NCBI GenBank assembly: GCA_947447175.1
Contig: CANFIM010000001.1
Location: forward strand, 21,964 to 85,963
DNA: 64,000 nucleotides
Direction: 5' to 3'
Origin: Acidimicrobiaceae bacterium
GTDB lineage: Bacteria > Actinomycetota > Acidimicrobiia > Acidimicrobiales > Ilumatobacteraceae
The position numbers were made by a program, and so were the translations under genes. Below are positions 39,834-48,978 of the stretch, one piece after another. The notes beneath the pieces are model-generated. The model was not told the DNA's origin, did no database searches, and saw only the letters and a program-made list of their open reading frames with translations. Numbering within the stretch: the first letter of the stretch is position 1; each line of letters begins with the position of its first letter.

Positions 39834-42614
39834 ATGAAAGTTCTTGATCGCGTCCTCCGAGCTGGTGATGGCAAGCGAGTCAAGGCCCTCCAAGGTCTTG
39901 TCCCTGATATCAACGCATTGGGTCCAGAGATGGCCCTCCTCACCGACGACGCCCTTCGTGCCAAAACGGGCGAGTTCCGCAGTCGCATCGAGCGCGGAGA
40001 AAGCATCGACGACCTTCTCATCGAATCTTTTGCGGTTATGCGCGAAGCGTCATCTCGCGTAATTGGTCAACGCCATTTCGATGTGCAGCTCATGGGCGGC
40101 GCAGCGCTCCACTTCGGGTGGGTAGCTGAAATGAAAACTGGCGAAGGTAAGACCTTGGTGTCCACTCTTCCCGCGTATCTCAACGGACTATCGGGTAAGG
40201 GAGTTCACGTCATCACAGTGAACGATTACTTGGCTCGCTTCCATGCAGAGTGGATGGGTCGTATTCACCAGTGGATGGGACTCAATGTTGGTCTCGTTAT
40301 TCCTGGCTTGCGTGAATCAGCAGCAGAGAAGCGCGCCGACTACGCGTGTGACATCACCTACGGCACCAATAATGAATTCGGCTTTGATTACCTGCGCGAC
40401 AACATGGCCGGCTCGCTTGATGACAAGGTTCAGCGCGGCCATAACTTCGCCATCGTTGACGAAGTAGACAGCATTCTCATCGACGAAGCTCGTACGCCAC
40501 TTATCATCTCTGGACGCATTGCCGATGCAGCTTCTATGTATTACAAGTTCGCGTCAATTGTGCGTACGTTGCAACGTGATGCTGACTACGAAGTAGAAGA
40601 AGACAAGCGCATTGTTGTTCCTACAGAAGAGGGCATTGAAAAAGTTGAGCAAGCACTCGGCCTTGACAACTTGTACGACGCAGTGCAGCAGAACCTGGTG
40701 CACCAGTTACAGGTGGCGCTGAAGGCAAAAGAGCTGTATCGCCGCGATAAGGATTACATCGTTGATGCAGGTGAAGTAAAAATCGTCGACGAATTCACTG
40801 GCCGCATCCTTGAAGGACGTCGCTGGAGCGAAGGTATTCACCAAGCAGTTGAAGCCAAAGAAGGCGTTCGCATCAACGAAGAAAACCAAACGCTTGCCAC
40901 CATCACATTGCAGAACTACTTCCGCATGTACAACAAGTTGGCTGGCATGACTGGTACGGCACAAACAGAAGCCGCTGAGTTGGTCAACACATACGAACTG
41001 CAAGTGGTGCCCATTCCTACCAATCGCCCCCCTGCACGTGAAGATTTCCCCGATCTCATCTTCAAGAGTGAAGAGTCAAAGTTCCGCGCCGTGGTGGAAG
41101 ATATTGCCGAGCGCAATGCAAAGGGTCAGCCCATTCTGGTGGGCACTATCAGCGTGGAAAAGAGCGAATTGCTCTCACGCGAGCTCACAAAACGGGGTAT
41201 TCGTCATGAGGTGCTGAACGCAAAGCAGCACACACGTGAAGCGCAGATTGTTGCTCAGGCGGGTCGTTTAGGTGCAGTCACTGTGGCTACCAACATGGCT
41301 GGCCGAGGCGTTGACATTCTTCTTGGTGGCAACTACGAACTCTTGGCTCGGCAGCAAGTTCTTGCCGAAGGCGTGAGCCCAGACCTCTTGGTTGACGACT
41401 TTGCGTTGCCAATGCCTATTGCCCAGATGCCCGAAGATTTCCAAACAGCACGTGCAGCAGCACTTGCTCGTTACGAAGCGTTGCTTCCAGTGCACAAGCA
41501 GCAGTGCGCTGAAGAAGGAGAAAAGATTCGAGCTCTTGGCGGTTTGTATGTGCTTGGCACAGAACGACACGACAGCCGTCGTATCGACAACCAGTTGCGT
41601 GGCCGTGCTGGTCGTCAGGGTGACCCAGGTGCCAGCCGTTTCTATCTCAGCCTCGATGACGAACTCATGCGTTTGTTTGCAACCGGCGCTCTTAGTTGGG
41701 TGATGGGTCGCGCACTTCCAGAAGACGAAGCGATTGAAGCCAAGATGGTCACCAAAGCCATTGAGCGTGCACAAACAACTGTCGAGCAGCGCAACGGTGA
41801 AGTACGCAAAAATGTTTTGAAGTACGACGAAGTAATGAACGAACAGCGCAAGGTCATCTACATGCGCCGCGATCAAATTCTCTCGGGCGCAGACCTGAAG
41901 GCAGCGGCCATGGAATACCTCGCAGAGGCTGTTGACTCGCTCATTGAAACTCACTGCGTCTCTGAAGCAAGTGACGAGTGGGATGTTGATGGTTTGGCGA
42001 TGGAACTTGCCAGTTACTGGCCAAGCACTATTTCGGCAGACCACATTGCTGCATGTGTTAGTACCGACAACGTGTACGACTTGGTGATGGCTGATGCCAA
42101 TCGTCATTATCAGCAGCGTGAAGAAGAACTTGGTTCTGACATGTTGCGTCAAATTGAGCGTCAAGTCATGCTCAGCATTATTGACCAGCGCTGGCGTGAA
42201 CATCTTGAAGAGATGGATTATCTCCAAGAGGGAATCAACTTGCGCGCTATGGGTCAGAAAGATCCGCTCACTGAATGGCAACGAGAGGGCTATGAAATGT
42301 TTGGTCACATGATGACTGGCATTGCTCAAGATTTCGTTAAATACGTCATGCATGTGCAGGTGGTGGCCGATGATCAGCCAGCGGTGCAGGTACAAAACCT
42401 CACCGAAACAAGTGCGGACAACGTGTCTGACGACGCTTTCGCTTCTGCCGCCGTGGCTTCGGGTGTCGACCCATCTCTTCTTGCCCCGCAGGAAGAGGAA
42501 GTTCGTAAGCCTGTGGTGAAAGATGCAAACGATTGGTCGAATACGCCACGTAACGCACCATGCCCATGTGGTTCAGGCCGTAAGTACAAGCAGTGCCACG
42601 GCGCTGCTCACTGA
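39834..42614 (+). CDS. secA: Protein translocase ATPase SecA
   Basis: 926 aa motor that pushes preproteins through SecYEG. Walker A MKTGEGKTLVSTLPAYL (about 101-117), VITVNDYLARFHAEWMG, DEVDSILIDEARTPLIISGR, MTGTAQTEAAEL, ATNMAGRGVDILLGG, RIDNQLRGRAGRQGDPGASR and the C-terminal SEC-C zinc motif APCPCGSGRKYKQCHG are all present. The full C-terminal tail marks it as the housekeeping SecA (SecA1 type). Upstream the HAD gene is divergent; prfB follows after 27 nt. Confidence 0.98.
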   Translation: MKVLDRVLRAGDGKRVKALQGLVPDINALGPEMALLTDDALRAKTGEFRSRIERGESIDDLLIESFAVMREASSRVIGQRHFDVQLMGGAALHFGWVAEMKTGEGKTLVSTLPAYLNGLSGKGVHVITVNDYLARFHAEWMGRIHQWMGLNVGLVIPGLRESAAEKRADYACDITYGTNNEFGFDYLRDNMAGSLDDKVQRGHNFAIVDEVDSILIDEARTPLIISGRIADAASMYYKFASIVRTLQRDADYEVEEDKRIVVPTEEGIEKVEQALGLDNLYDAVQQNLVHQLQVALKAKELYRRDKDYIVDAGEVKIVDEFTGRILEGRRWSEGIHQAVEAKEGVRINEENQTLATITLQNYFRMYNKLAGMTGTAQTEAAELVNTYELQVVPIPTNRPPAREDFPDLIFKSEESKFRAVVEDIAERNAKGQPILVGTISVEKSELLSRELTKRGIRHEVLNAKQHTREAQIVAQAGRLGAVTVATNMAGRGVDILLGGNYELLARQQVLAEGVSPDLLVDDFALPMPIAQMPEDFQTARAAALARYEALLPVHKQQCAEEGEKIRALGGLYVLGTERHDSRRIDNQLRGRAGRQGDPGASRFYLSLDDELMRLFATGALSWVMGRALPEDEAIEAKMVTKAIERAQTTVEQRNGEVRKNVLKYDEVMNEQRKVIYMRRDQILSGADLKAAAMEYLAEAVDSLIETHCVSEASDEWDVDGLAMELASYWPSTISADHIAACVSTDNVYDLVMADANRHYQQREEELGSDMLRQIERQVMLSIIDQRWREHLEEMDYLQEGINLRAMGQKDPLTEWQREGYEMFGHMMTGIAQDFVKYVMHVQVVADDQPAVQVQNLTETSADNVSDDAFASAAVASGVDPSLLAPQEEEVRKPVVKDANDWSNTPRNAPCPCGSGRKYKQCHGAAH

Positions 42615-42641
42615 CGACTCTTTACTCTCGGGAATATTGCC

Positions 42642-43742
42642 ATGCGTGACTTCACAAATGACCTACGCGAAGTAACTCAACGATTAGTTGAGGCCAGCGA
42701 GTATTTAAAGATCACTCAACAACGTGCACGTTTATCTGAGTTGGAAGTTGAGATCTCTCGCCCCGACTTGTGGGATGACCAAGAAGTAGGAAAGCGAGTC
42801 AATGCTGAGTACTCCAATGTCAAGGGCGATGTTGATGAATACGACGCCTTGAAGTCTCAACTTGATGACCTTGGGGTCCTTCATGAACTAGCCCGTGAAG
42901 TAGACGACGCGTCACAAGAAGGCGAAATTGAAGCAGGCATTTCCAAAGTTGCTCAGAGTTTGGGTGTGCTGGAAATGCGCAGTTTGTTCACCGGAGACCA
43001 CGATGAATCAAATGCCATCGTGCAGGTCAATGCAAAAGATGGTGGCGTTGATGCGCAGGACTGGACCCAACTGCTCATGCGCATGTACACGCGATGGGCA
43101 GAACGACGTGGCTTCGAAGTAGAAGTTGATGATGTGAGTGAGGGAACGGAAGCGGGCATCCTGTCTGCAGAGTTCACGATTAAAGGTCGCTATGCATACG
43201 GCCTTATGCGTTCTGAGCACGGCACGCACCGATTGGTACGCATCAGCCCGTTTGATAACCAAGGCCGTCGTCAAACAAGCTTCGCCACAGTAAAGGTGAC
43301 TCCGGAAATGGACGCACCAGATATTGAAGTCAACGAATCAGAGATTCGTATGGAAGTGTTCCGTGCATCAGGTGCTGGTGGTCAGCACGTGAACAAAACC
43401 TCATCTGCAGTGCGCCTCATTCATGAGCCCACTGGTTTGGTGGCAAGCAGTCAAGAAGAGCGCAGCCAGTTGCAAAACCGCGAAAAAGCTCTCACTCGAT
43501 TGAAAGCAATGATTGTTGCTGCGCGCGAAGAAGAACATGAGGCAGAGAAGGCACGCATCTCTGGCAAAACTGCAATGGTCGGATGGGGCAGTCAGATTCG
43601 TTCCTATGTATTGCAGCCATATCAAATGGTGAAAGACGTGCGTACAGAAGTGGAATCAGGAAACGTTGCATCGGTGCTCGATGGCGATCTTGATTCGTTC
43701 ATGGAAGGGTTCCTTCGTTGGCGTCGCTCACAATCCGAGTAA
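42642..43742 (+). CDS. prfB: Peptide chain release factor 2
   Basis: 366 aa. Reads UGA and UAA stop codons. The codon-recognition tripeptide S-P-F is in RLVRISPFDNQGRRQTSF (about 204-221), and GASGAGGQHVNKTSSAVR carries the GGQ that triggers peptide release. The reading frame is continuous from the start: the +1 programmed frameshift of enterobacterial prfB near codon 26 is absent, as in actinobacteria. Followed by ftsE, the usual actinobacterial order prfB-ftsE-ftsX-smpB, except that smpB here lies 17 kb away. Confidence 0.97.
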   Translation: MRDFTNDLREVTQRLVEASEYLKITQQRARLSELEVEISRPDLWDDQEVGKRVNAEYSNVKGDVDEYDALKSQLDDLGVLHELAREVDDASQEGEIEAGISKVAQSLGVLEMRSLFTGDHDESNAIVQVNAKDGGVDAQDWTQLLMRMYTRWAERRGFEVEVDDVSEGTEAGILSAEFTIKGRYAYGLMRSEHGTHRLVRISPFDNQGRRQTSFATVKVTPEMDAPDIEVNESEIRMEVFRASGAGGQHVNKTSSAVRLIHEPTGLVASSQEERSQLQNREKALTRLKAMIVAAREEEHEAEKARISGKTAMVGWGSQIRSYVLQPYQMVKDVRTEVESGNVASVLDGDLDSFMEGFLRWRRSQSE

Positions 43743-43758
43743 GCCCCATAAGGCTTTC

Positions 43759-43770
43759 GTGGGCGCCCAC
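43759..43770. repeat. 12-bp perfect palindrome between prfB and ftsE
   Basis: GTGGGCGCCCAC, self-complementary, 16 nt after the prfB stop and before the TAAGTT -10 candidate (43791-43796) of ftsE. Could be an operator or a short hairpin. Confidence 0.4.
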
Positions 43771-43806
43771 CCTGGGCTCGCACGCATTGCTAAGTTGTGT
43801 TTCTTC

Positions 43807-44484
43807 ATGATTCGTCTTGAAAATGTTTCCAAGATGTACGGCTCAGATTTGCCCGCCGTACGCGATGCATCCTTCGATGTTGCGAAGGGTGATTTTGTGT
43901 TCCTTGTGGGGCCATCTGGTTCCGGCAAGTCCACGCTTCTGCGTCTCATGAACCGTCAAGAACGTCCTGAGCGCGGCAACGTATGGGTGGCAGGTCGCAA
44001 TATCAATGAAATGGCCAACAGCCAGATTCCATACCTGCGCCGCACCATGGGCAATGTGTTCCAGGACTACAAACTCCTTCCCAACAAAACAGTGTTTGAA
44101 AATGTGGCGTTTGCACTTGAAGTGATTGGTAAGCCCAAGCACATCATCGGGCAGCAGGTTCCGCAAGTTCTTGATCTTGTGGGACTGTCGGGCAAGGAAG
44201 ACCGATTCCCGCATCAGTTGAGCGGTGGCGAACAACAACGCGTTTCTATTGCGCGCGCATTCGTGAATCGCCCGCTCATTTTGTTGGCCGACGAACCCAC
44301 CGGAAACCTCGACCCCGCAACGGGCGAGGGCATCATGGCTCTCCTTGATGCCATTAACCGCACAGGTACCACCATTGTTATGGCCACACACGACCATCGC
44401 GTGGTGAACGCCATGCGTCGTCGTGTTATTCAGCTTGACCGTGGAGTCATCGTGCGTGACCAAGAACGAGGTGTGTACGAATGA
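43807..44484 (+). CDS. ftsE: Cell division ATP-binding protein FtsE
   Basis: 225 aa ABC ATPase that pairs with FtsX to activate septal peptidoglycan hydrolases. Walker A GPSGSGKST (about 37-45), Q-loop NVFQDYKLLPNKTVFENV, signature QLSGGEQQRVSIARAF, Walker B LILLADEPTGNLDP, switch histidine ATHDHRVV. ATG 43807 starts MIRLENVSKMYG as in the family; the frame is open to 43666 within prfB. TAAGTT 10 nt before the start may give a leaderless mRNA. ATGA overlap with ftsX. Confidence 0.97.
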   Translation: MIRLENVSKMYGSDLPAVRDASFDVAKGDFVFLVGPSGSGKSTLLRLMNRQERPERGNVWVAGRNINEMANSQIPYLRRTMGNVFQDYKLLPNKTVFENVAFALEVIGKPKHIIGQQVPQVLDLVGLSGKEDRFPHQLSGGEQQRVSIARAFVNRPLILLADEPTGNLDPATGEGIMALLDAINRTGTTIVMATHDHRVVNAMRRRVIQLDRGVIVRDQERGVYE

Positions 44485-45386
44485 TTCAGCGCATCTCTTA
44501 TGCATTCCGCGAAACCATTGCCAGTTTCCGTCGCAACATGACATTGTCAGTTGCAGCTGTCATTACTTCTGCGGTATCGCTACTTCTTGTTGGTACTACC
44601 TTCCTCATCCAGCGCGCATTCGACAATTTGTTGGTGCAATGGCGTGGCGATGTAGGCATGATCGTGTTTGTACGTCCCGATGCATCGGCTGACGCGCTTG
44701 CATTCATCAAGCAAAATCTTGAATCACAGCCAAACGTGATTGATGTGAAGAAACTCACGTACTTGGATAAAGCAAAGAGCTTTGAAGAAGCAAAGCGTGT
44801 ATTTGCGGGTGACCCCACCACATTGAGTTTGTTGTCGATTGAGACCATTCCATCGCAGTTCAAGGTGGTACCAAAAACCACTGACCCCACGTTGGTTCGA
44901 AGTTTGGCTGATCAATATCGAACATTGCCAGGCGTTACAGGGGTTTCGCTTGCCGAAGATGAGTTTGATGTGATTTCCACATTGTCGAGTTTCGTACGGA
45001 CCGTCACCATTGGTATGTCTCTGGTGCTGCTCGCTGTGGCGGTGATTCTTATTTGGAACACCATTCGAACCGCCATCTTTGCGCGACGACGTGAAATTGA
45101 AGTGATGAAGTTGGTCGGAGCGACTGATTGGTTTATCCGCATTCCTTTCATCATGGAAGGCCTCATTCAAGGCTTGGCTGGCGCTCTTGTGTCGTGCGGT
45201 GGCCTGTGGGGGCTGAACCGCGCGTGGACAAGTGGAGTTGCGGGCTTTAAGGCAGGCACCGGAGTCAGTTCTCTGGTGGTGCCAAGTGGATACGTCAGCG
45301 GCGTGATGGTGGCGTTGTTAATCATCGGTGCAGTTGCTGGTGGCGTCGGTTCTGGCGTTGCATCCAGCAAGTTCCTCGACGTCTAG
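44481..45386 (+). CDS. ftsX: Cell division protein FtsX
   Basis: 301 aa. Four membrane helices in the FtsX order: first near 22-45 (LSVAAVITSAVSLLLVGTTF), an extracellular loop of about 115 residues, then SSFVRTVTIGMSLVLLAVAV, the FARRREIEVMKLVGATDWFI coupling region, and two C-terminal helices ending GVASSKFLDV. Works with FtsE and recruits an outer amidase or RipC-type hydrolase. Coupled to ftsE by a 4-base overlap. Confidence 0.96.
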   Translation: MIQRISYAFRETIASFRRNMTLSVAAVITSAVSLLLVGTTFLIQRAFDNLLVQWRGDVGMIVFVRPDASADALAFIKQNLESQPNVIDVKKLTYLDKAKSFEEAKRVFAGDPTTLSLLSIETIPSQFKVVPKTTDPTLVRSLADQYRTLPGVTGVSLAEDEFDVISTLSSFVRTVTIGMSLVLLAVAVILIWNTIRTAIFARRREIEVMKLVGATDWFIRIPFIMEGLIQGLAGALVSCGGLWGLNRAWTSGVAGFKAGTGVSSLVVPSGYVSGVMVALLIIGAVAGGVGSGVASSKFLDV

Positions 45387-45416
45387 TTCAATCGCTGCAT
45401 AACAGCACGCCCTTAC

Positions 45417-45422
45417 TAGGGT
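45417..45422 (+). promoter_or_regulatory. -10 box for enoyl-CoA hydratase gene
   Basis: TAGGGT, 6 nt before ATG 45429; leaderless start. Confidence 0.45.
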
Positions 45423-45428
45423 CTTGTC

Positions 45429-46289
45429 ATGGAATTTCAAGACATTCAGCTGGATATCTCAGAAGGCATCGCCACAATCACTTTGAATCGCCCCGACAAG
45501 ATGAATGCGTTCACTGGGCGAATGATGCATGAAATCATTGAAGCGCTCGATATCACTGATGCAGATGACAATGTGAAGGCCGTCATTTTCACTGGCGCTG
45601 GTCGAGCATTCTGCGCCGGAGCCGACCTTTCTTCCGGTGGTGAAACCTTTGCAAAGGGCGGAAGCGATGTACAGACAAAGGCCGGAGTTCCTCGCGATGG
45701 CGGCGGACTTGTGTCGCTGCGAATTTTCAATAGTTTGAAGCCGGTGATTGGTGCAATCAACGGCGCTGCTGTTGGTGTGGGCGTCACCATGACATTGCCC
45801 ATGGATATTCGTCTTGCAAGCGACACCGCAAAGTTCGGTTTCGTATTTGCCAAGCGCGGCATTGTGCCTGAAGCATGCTCGTCGTATTTCTTGCCCCGCC
45901 TTGTAGGTATTCAGCAAGCAACAGAGTGGGTGTACACGGGTCGTGTCTTCCCAGCCGCCGACGCCGAGAAGGCCGGACTTGTACGCAGCGTGCACAGTAA
46001 TGAGGATTTGTTAAAGGTTGCTCGCGAACTTGCTCGTGAAATTGCCGACAACACTGCACCAGTATCGGTTGCCTTGTCTCGTCGCATGTTGTGGCGCATG
46101 CTTGGCGCCTCTCACCCAATGGAAGCGCACCGTGCGGACTCTCGCGGTATTCAAGCTCGCGGACGCAGCGCGGATTCGAAAGAAGGCGTTGTGAGTTTCT
46201 TAGAAAAGCGTGATGCCATCTACCCGGACAAGGTGAGCGATGGGCTACCCGACATCTTCCCAAATTGGGAAGATCCAGAGTTCATCTAA
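45429..46289 (+). CDS. Enoyl-CoA hydratase/isomerase family protein
   Basis: 286 aa crotonase fold. ATITLNRPDKMNAFTGRMMH, VIFTGAGRAFCAGADLSSGG (oxyanion hole), KPVIGAINGAAVGVGVTMTL, FVFAKRGIVPEACSSYFLPR with the Glu that acts in hydratases, and VYTGRVFPAADAEKAGLV. Hydrates trans-2-enoyl-CoA in fatty-acid or related degradation; exact chain length unknown. A truncated globin gene follows 3 nt later. Confidence 0.93.
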   Translation: MEFQDIQLDISEGIATITLNRPDKMNAFTGRMMHEIIEALDITDADDNVKAVIFTGAGRAFCAGADLSSGGETFAKGGSDVQTKAGVPRDGGGLVSLRIFNSLKPVIGAINGAAVGVGVTMTLPMDIRLASDTAKFGFVFAKRGIVPEACSSYFLPRLVGIQQATEWVYTGRVFPAADAEKAGLVRSVHSNEDLLKVARELAREIADNTAPVSVALSRRMLWRMLGASHPMEAHRADSRGIQARGRSADSKEGVVSFLEKRDAIYPDKVSDGLPDIFPNWEDPEFI

Positions 46290-46292
46290 TCA

Positions 46293-46697
46293 ATGACATC
46301 TGAAGCACACGAGCGCAGCGTCTTTGAGATTGTTGGCGCTGACTTCTTTGTGCATCTAGTTGATGCGTTTTATGACGGCGTGGAACATGATGAGGTGTTG
46401 TTGCGTTTGTACCCAGAAGGGTCTGACACAGTTGGTGCCCGTCATCGATTGACACTGTTTCTGGCGCAGTATTGGGGCGGTCCTCATGACTATATGGAAG
46501 AACGAGGTCATCCTCGATTACGGATGCGCCACTTTGATTTCACAATTGGCGAATTGGAACGCGACCATTGGCTGATGCATATGGCAACAGCTATTGAGTC
46601 AGTGATTGACGAAGTGCCAGAGCCAGATCGAGAACATGTGACCATGCAATTGGCGCAGTACATGGTGAACTCAGCGGAACACTTACGAAATAAATAG
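46293..46697 (+). CDS. glbO: Group II truncated hemoglobin
   Basis: 134 aa, normal size for 2/2 globins. VFEIVGADFFVHLVDAFYDG then LLRLYPEG, FLAQYWGGPHDYMEERGHPR, LRMRHFDFTIGELERDHWLM: the Y-W-G-G-P and R-M-R-H with proximal histidine are marks of the group II (TrHbO/GlbO). Binds oxygen or NO; proposed in oxygen handling near membrane lipids. Co-transcribed with the enoyl-CoA hydratase gene. Confidence 0.93.
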   Translation: MTSEAHERSVFEIVGADFFVHLVDAFYDGVEHDEVLLRLYPEGSDTVGARHRLTLFLAQYWGGPHDYMEERGHPRLRMRHFDFTIGELERDHWLMHMATAIESVIDEVPEPDREHVTMQLAQYMVNSAEHLRNK

Positions 46698-46699
46698 AT

Positions 46700-47509
46700 T
46701 TAGTTGCGAGGTCCAAGCGCATACATTGCAATAGCAGCTGCAGCGCCTACATTGAGCGAGTCCACTCCGGCATGCATAGGAATACGCAGGAGTTCTGTGG
46801 CCTGCACCATGGTGACTTCATCAAGCCCTTCGCGTTCGCTGCCAAGCAAGAGAGCCACAATGCGCTCGTCGGGTACAACTACATCGCGCACGCTGACAGC
46901 GGTGTTGTCGGGCGTGAGCCCATAAGACACCACTTTGTGGCGTTGCAACAATTCAGGAAGCGAATCATTGGGCGAGACACGAGCGAACGGAAGTGTGAGC
47001 CCTGTTCCCATAGAGACGCGTAATGCGCGTCGCGCAAGTGGGTCTGCACTGCCAGCGGAAAGAATGAGTGCGTCCCAGCCCAACCCTGCTGCGCTTCGAA
47101 TGATTGCTCCCAAATTCGTAGGGTTATCAACGGCTTCGGCAACCAAGATGCGACGCGATCGCGATATCAATTCGTCGCAGTCGGTCAGCGGCGGGCGCTG
47201 AAATAAGCCCGTTGCACGCAAGGGCACGCCCAGGCCTGTGACTTCACGACGCAGCTCTTCATTGCCGACGAAGATATTGACGTTTGATGGCACAGTCTGG
47301 GCAAAATGCTGCGCCATCATGTCATCGCACAACAATGCAACGGGTACACAGCCCGCATCTATGGCTCGTTGCACAACTAAGTCACCTTCAGCCACAAAGA
47401 GGCCGGCACCAACGGTTTCTAGTCGGTCAAGCTTGCTTGCAAGTTGACGGTCTCTCCATCGAAACGGGTCAAGACGTTCGTCAAGAGCATTCTCAACAGA
47501 ATCAATCAT
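46700..47509 (-). CDS. SpoU/TrmH family RNA 2'-O-methyltransferase
   Basis: 269 aa SPOUT enzyme using SAM to methylate ribose in tRNA or rRNA. N-terminal substrate-binding part (LETVGAGLFVAEGDLVVQRA), then SPOUT knot motifs AEAVDNPTNLGAIIRSAAGL, ALLLGSEREGLDEVTM and LRIPMHAGVDSLNVGAAAAI. Target nucleotide unknown (23S rRNA- or tRNA-type). Second gene of a menB operon, 12 nt after its stop. Convergent with glbO. Confidence 0.92.
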   Translation of the reverse strand: MIDSVENALDERLDPFRWRDRQLASKLDRLETVGAGLFVAEGDLVVQRAIDAGCVPVALLCDDMMAQHFAQTVPSNVNIFVGNEELRREVTGLGVPLRATGLFQRPPLTDCDELISRSRRILVAEAVDNPTNLGAIIRSAAGLGWDALILSAGSADPLARRALRVSMGTGLTLPFARVSPNDSLPELLQRHKVVSYGLTPDNTAVSVRDVVVPDERIVALLLGSEREGLDEVTMVQATELLRIPMHAGVDSLNVGAAAAIAMYALGPRN

Positions 47510-47521
47510 GTGTGTCAGGGC

Positions 47522-48424
47522 TTAGTAATACCAGGGGAATGGAGACCAGTCGGGGTCGCGCTTTTCCAAGAATGAACGGCGTCCTTCGTCTGCTTCATCA
47601 GTGCCATATGCCAGGCGTGTGGCCTCACCTGCGAACACTTGTTGGCCAACAAGGCCATCGTCCACCAAGTTGAATGCAAACTTCAGCATGCGTTGTGCAG
47701 TGGGGCTCTTTCCGTTGATTTCTGCGGCCCATTCCAACGCAACTTTTTCAAGATCTGCGTGGGGGATCGAAGCGTTCACTGCACCCATTGACACCATGTC
47801 GTCTGCAGAGTATTCGCGACCCAAGAAGAAAATTTCGCGTGCGAACTTCTGGCCCACCATCTTTGCCAAATACGCAGAGCCATACCCGCCGTCAAACGAG
47901 GCAACATCTGCATCTGTTTGTTTGAAGCGGGCGTGTTCCTTGCTGGCAAGAGTGAGGTCGCTCACTACGTGCAAACTGTGTCCGCCGCCAGCTGCCCAGC
48001 CAGGCACCACGCAGATAACTACCTTCGGCATGAAACGAATAAGGCGCTGAACTTCAAGAATGTGCAATCGGCCGGCACGTCCACGATCAACCGTGTCTTC
48101 GGTTTCACCCTCAGCGTATTTGTAACCATCTTTGCCACGAATACGTTGGTCGCCACCGCTACAGAATGCCCAACCGCCGTCTTTGGGCGATGGGCCGTTG
48201 CCTGTGAGAAGCACGCAACCAACATCAGTTGTCATGCGAGCATCATCGAGTGCGGTGTACAACTCGTCAACGGTGTGCGGGCGGAACGCATTACGTACTT
48301 CGGGGCGATTAAATGCGATACGCACCGTGCCTTGGTTAACCGCACGGTGATACGTGATGTCGGTGAACTGGAACCCGGGCACTTCGCGCCACGCTGAGGG
48401 ATCGAAAATAGGTGAAATCGTCAC
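47522..48424 (-). CDS. menB: 1,4-dihydroxy-2-naphthoyl-CoA synthase
   Basis: 300 aa crotonase-fold enzyme that closes the second ring in menaquinone synthesis. TVRIAFNRPEVRNAFRPHTV, WAFCSGGDQRIRGKDGYKYA (SGGDQ typical of MenB), CVVPGWAAGGGHSLHVVSDL, ASFDGGYGSAYLAKMVGQKF and the C-terminal FLEKRDPDWSPFPWYY are diagnostic. Start GTG 48424 is 6 nt after TACTGT (48436-48431, minus), i.e. leaderless. No other men gene is in the window. Confidence 0.96.
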   Translation of the reverse strand: MTISPIFDPSAWREVPGFQFTDITYHRAVNQGTVRIAFNRPEVRNAFRPHTVDELYTALDDARMTTDVGCVLLTGNGPSPKDGGWAFCSGGDQRIRGKDGYKYAEGETEDTVDRGRAGRLHILEVQRLIRFMPKVVICVVPGWAAGGGHSLHVVSDLTLASKEHARFKQTDADVASFDGGYGSAYLAKMVGQKFAREIFFLGREYSADDMVSMGAVNASIPHADLEKVALEWAAEINGKSPTAQRMLKFAFNLVDDGLVGQQVFAGEATRLAYGTDEADEGRRSFLEKRDPDWSPFPWYY

Positions 48425-48449
48425 GGGTTCACAGTACCCTCAAACTCTT
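48425..48449. promoter_or_regulatory. Overlapping divergent leaderless promoters (menB / FMN reductase)
   Basis: The plus -10 TACCCT (48435-48440) lies 9 nt before ATG 48450. The minus -10 TACTGT reads 48436 to 48431, 6 nt before GTG 48424. They share the TA at 48435-48436, the same arrangement as at MOSC/rnhB. Confidence 0.55.
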
Positions 48450-48971
48450 ATGACTACCTTGGTTGCGTTCTCTGGTTCCACTCGTTCGGCGTCGTTTCAC
48501 ACACGCCTCTTGAACTCCTTGCCTACGTATGCACCAGAGGGAACCTCCATTGCGCTTTTCGACTTATCTGATGTGCCGTTCTATAACCAGGACCTTGAGG
48601 GTGAAGCACTTCCCGACGTTGTGGTGGCATTGCGCGCCGCTGTTGCAGAGGCCGATGGCATCATTTTCGCTGCTCCCGAATACAACGGGTCGTACTCTGC
48701 TCTCACAAAGAACACCATCGACTGGCTCAGCCGCCCCATGGGACAAGGTGCTCTGCGCGAAAAGAAGGTCATGGTGATTAGCGCCACTCCTGGACCTGGC
48801 GGTGGTGCACGCATCACTGAGCAGATTGTTGCTGTCCTCGGATTTTTCGGGAACACCGTTGTGGGCACCGTCAATGCATCAACCATTCATGAAAAAATGG
48901 CGGCCGACGGTGATGTGGTCACTGATGTTGCGCTGGCCGAACAGTTGCGCGCATCGCTCGCCGCTTTCTAG
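48450..48971 (+). CDS. NADPH-dependent FMN reductase family flavoprotein
   Basis: 173 aa flavodoxin-like fold: LVAFSGSTRSASFHTRLLNS (FMN phosphate loop), IIFAAPEYNGSYSALTKNTI and DWLSRPMGQGALREKKVMVI. These enzymes reduce FMN, quinones or azo dyes with NAD(P)H. Divergent from menB, so quinone reduction is plausible but unproven. ATG 48450 is fixed by the TACCCT; the frame itself is open to 48354. Confidence 0.9.
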   Translation: MTTLVAFSGSTRSASFHTRLLNSLPTYAPEGTSIALFDLSDVPFYNQDLEGEALPDVVVALRAAVAEADGIIFAAPEYNGSYSALTKNTIDWLSRPMGQGALREKKVMVISATPGPGGGARITEQIVAVLGFFGNTVVGTVNASTIHEKMAADGDVVTDVALAEQLRASLAAF

Positions 48972-48978
48972 AAAACGA

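Noticed and set aside
41268-42395. Long open frame on the minus strand (375 codons) inside secA
   Set aside because: Its protein lacks any recognisable motif and has the biased composition of an antisense shadow; secA on the plus strand is complete and certain.
42642-42740. Programmed +1 frameshift in prfB
   Set aside because: The frame is continuous and no CTTTGA slip site is found near codon 26.
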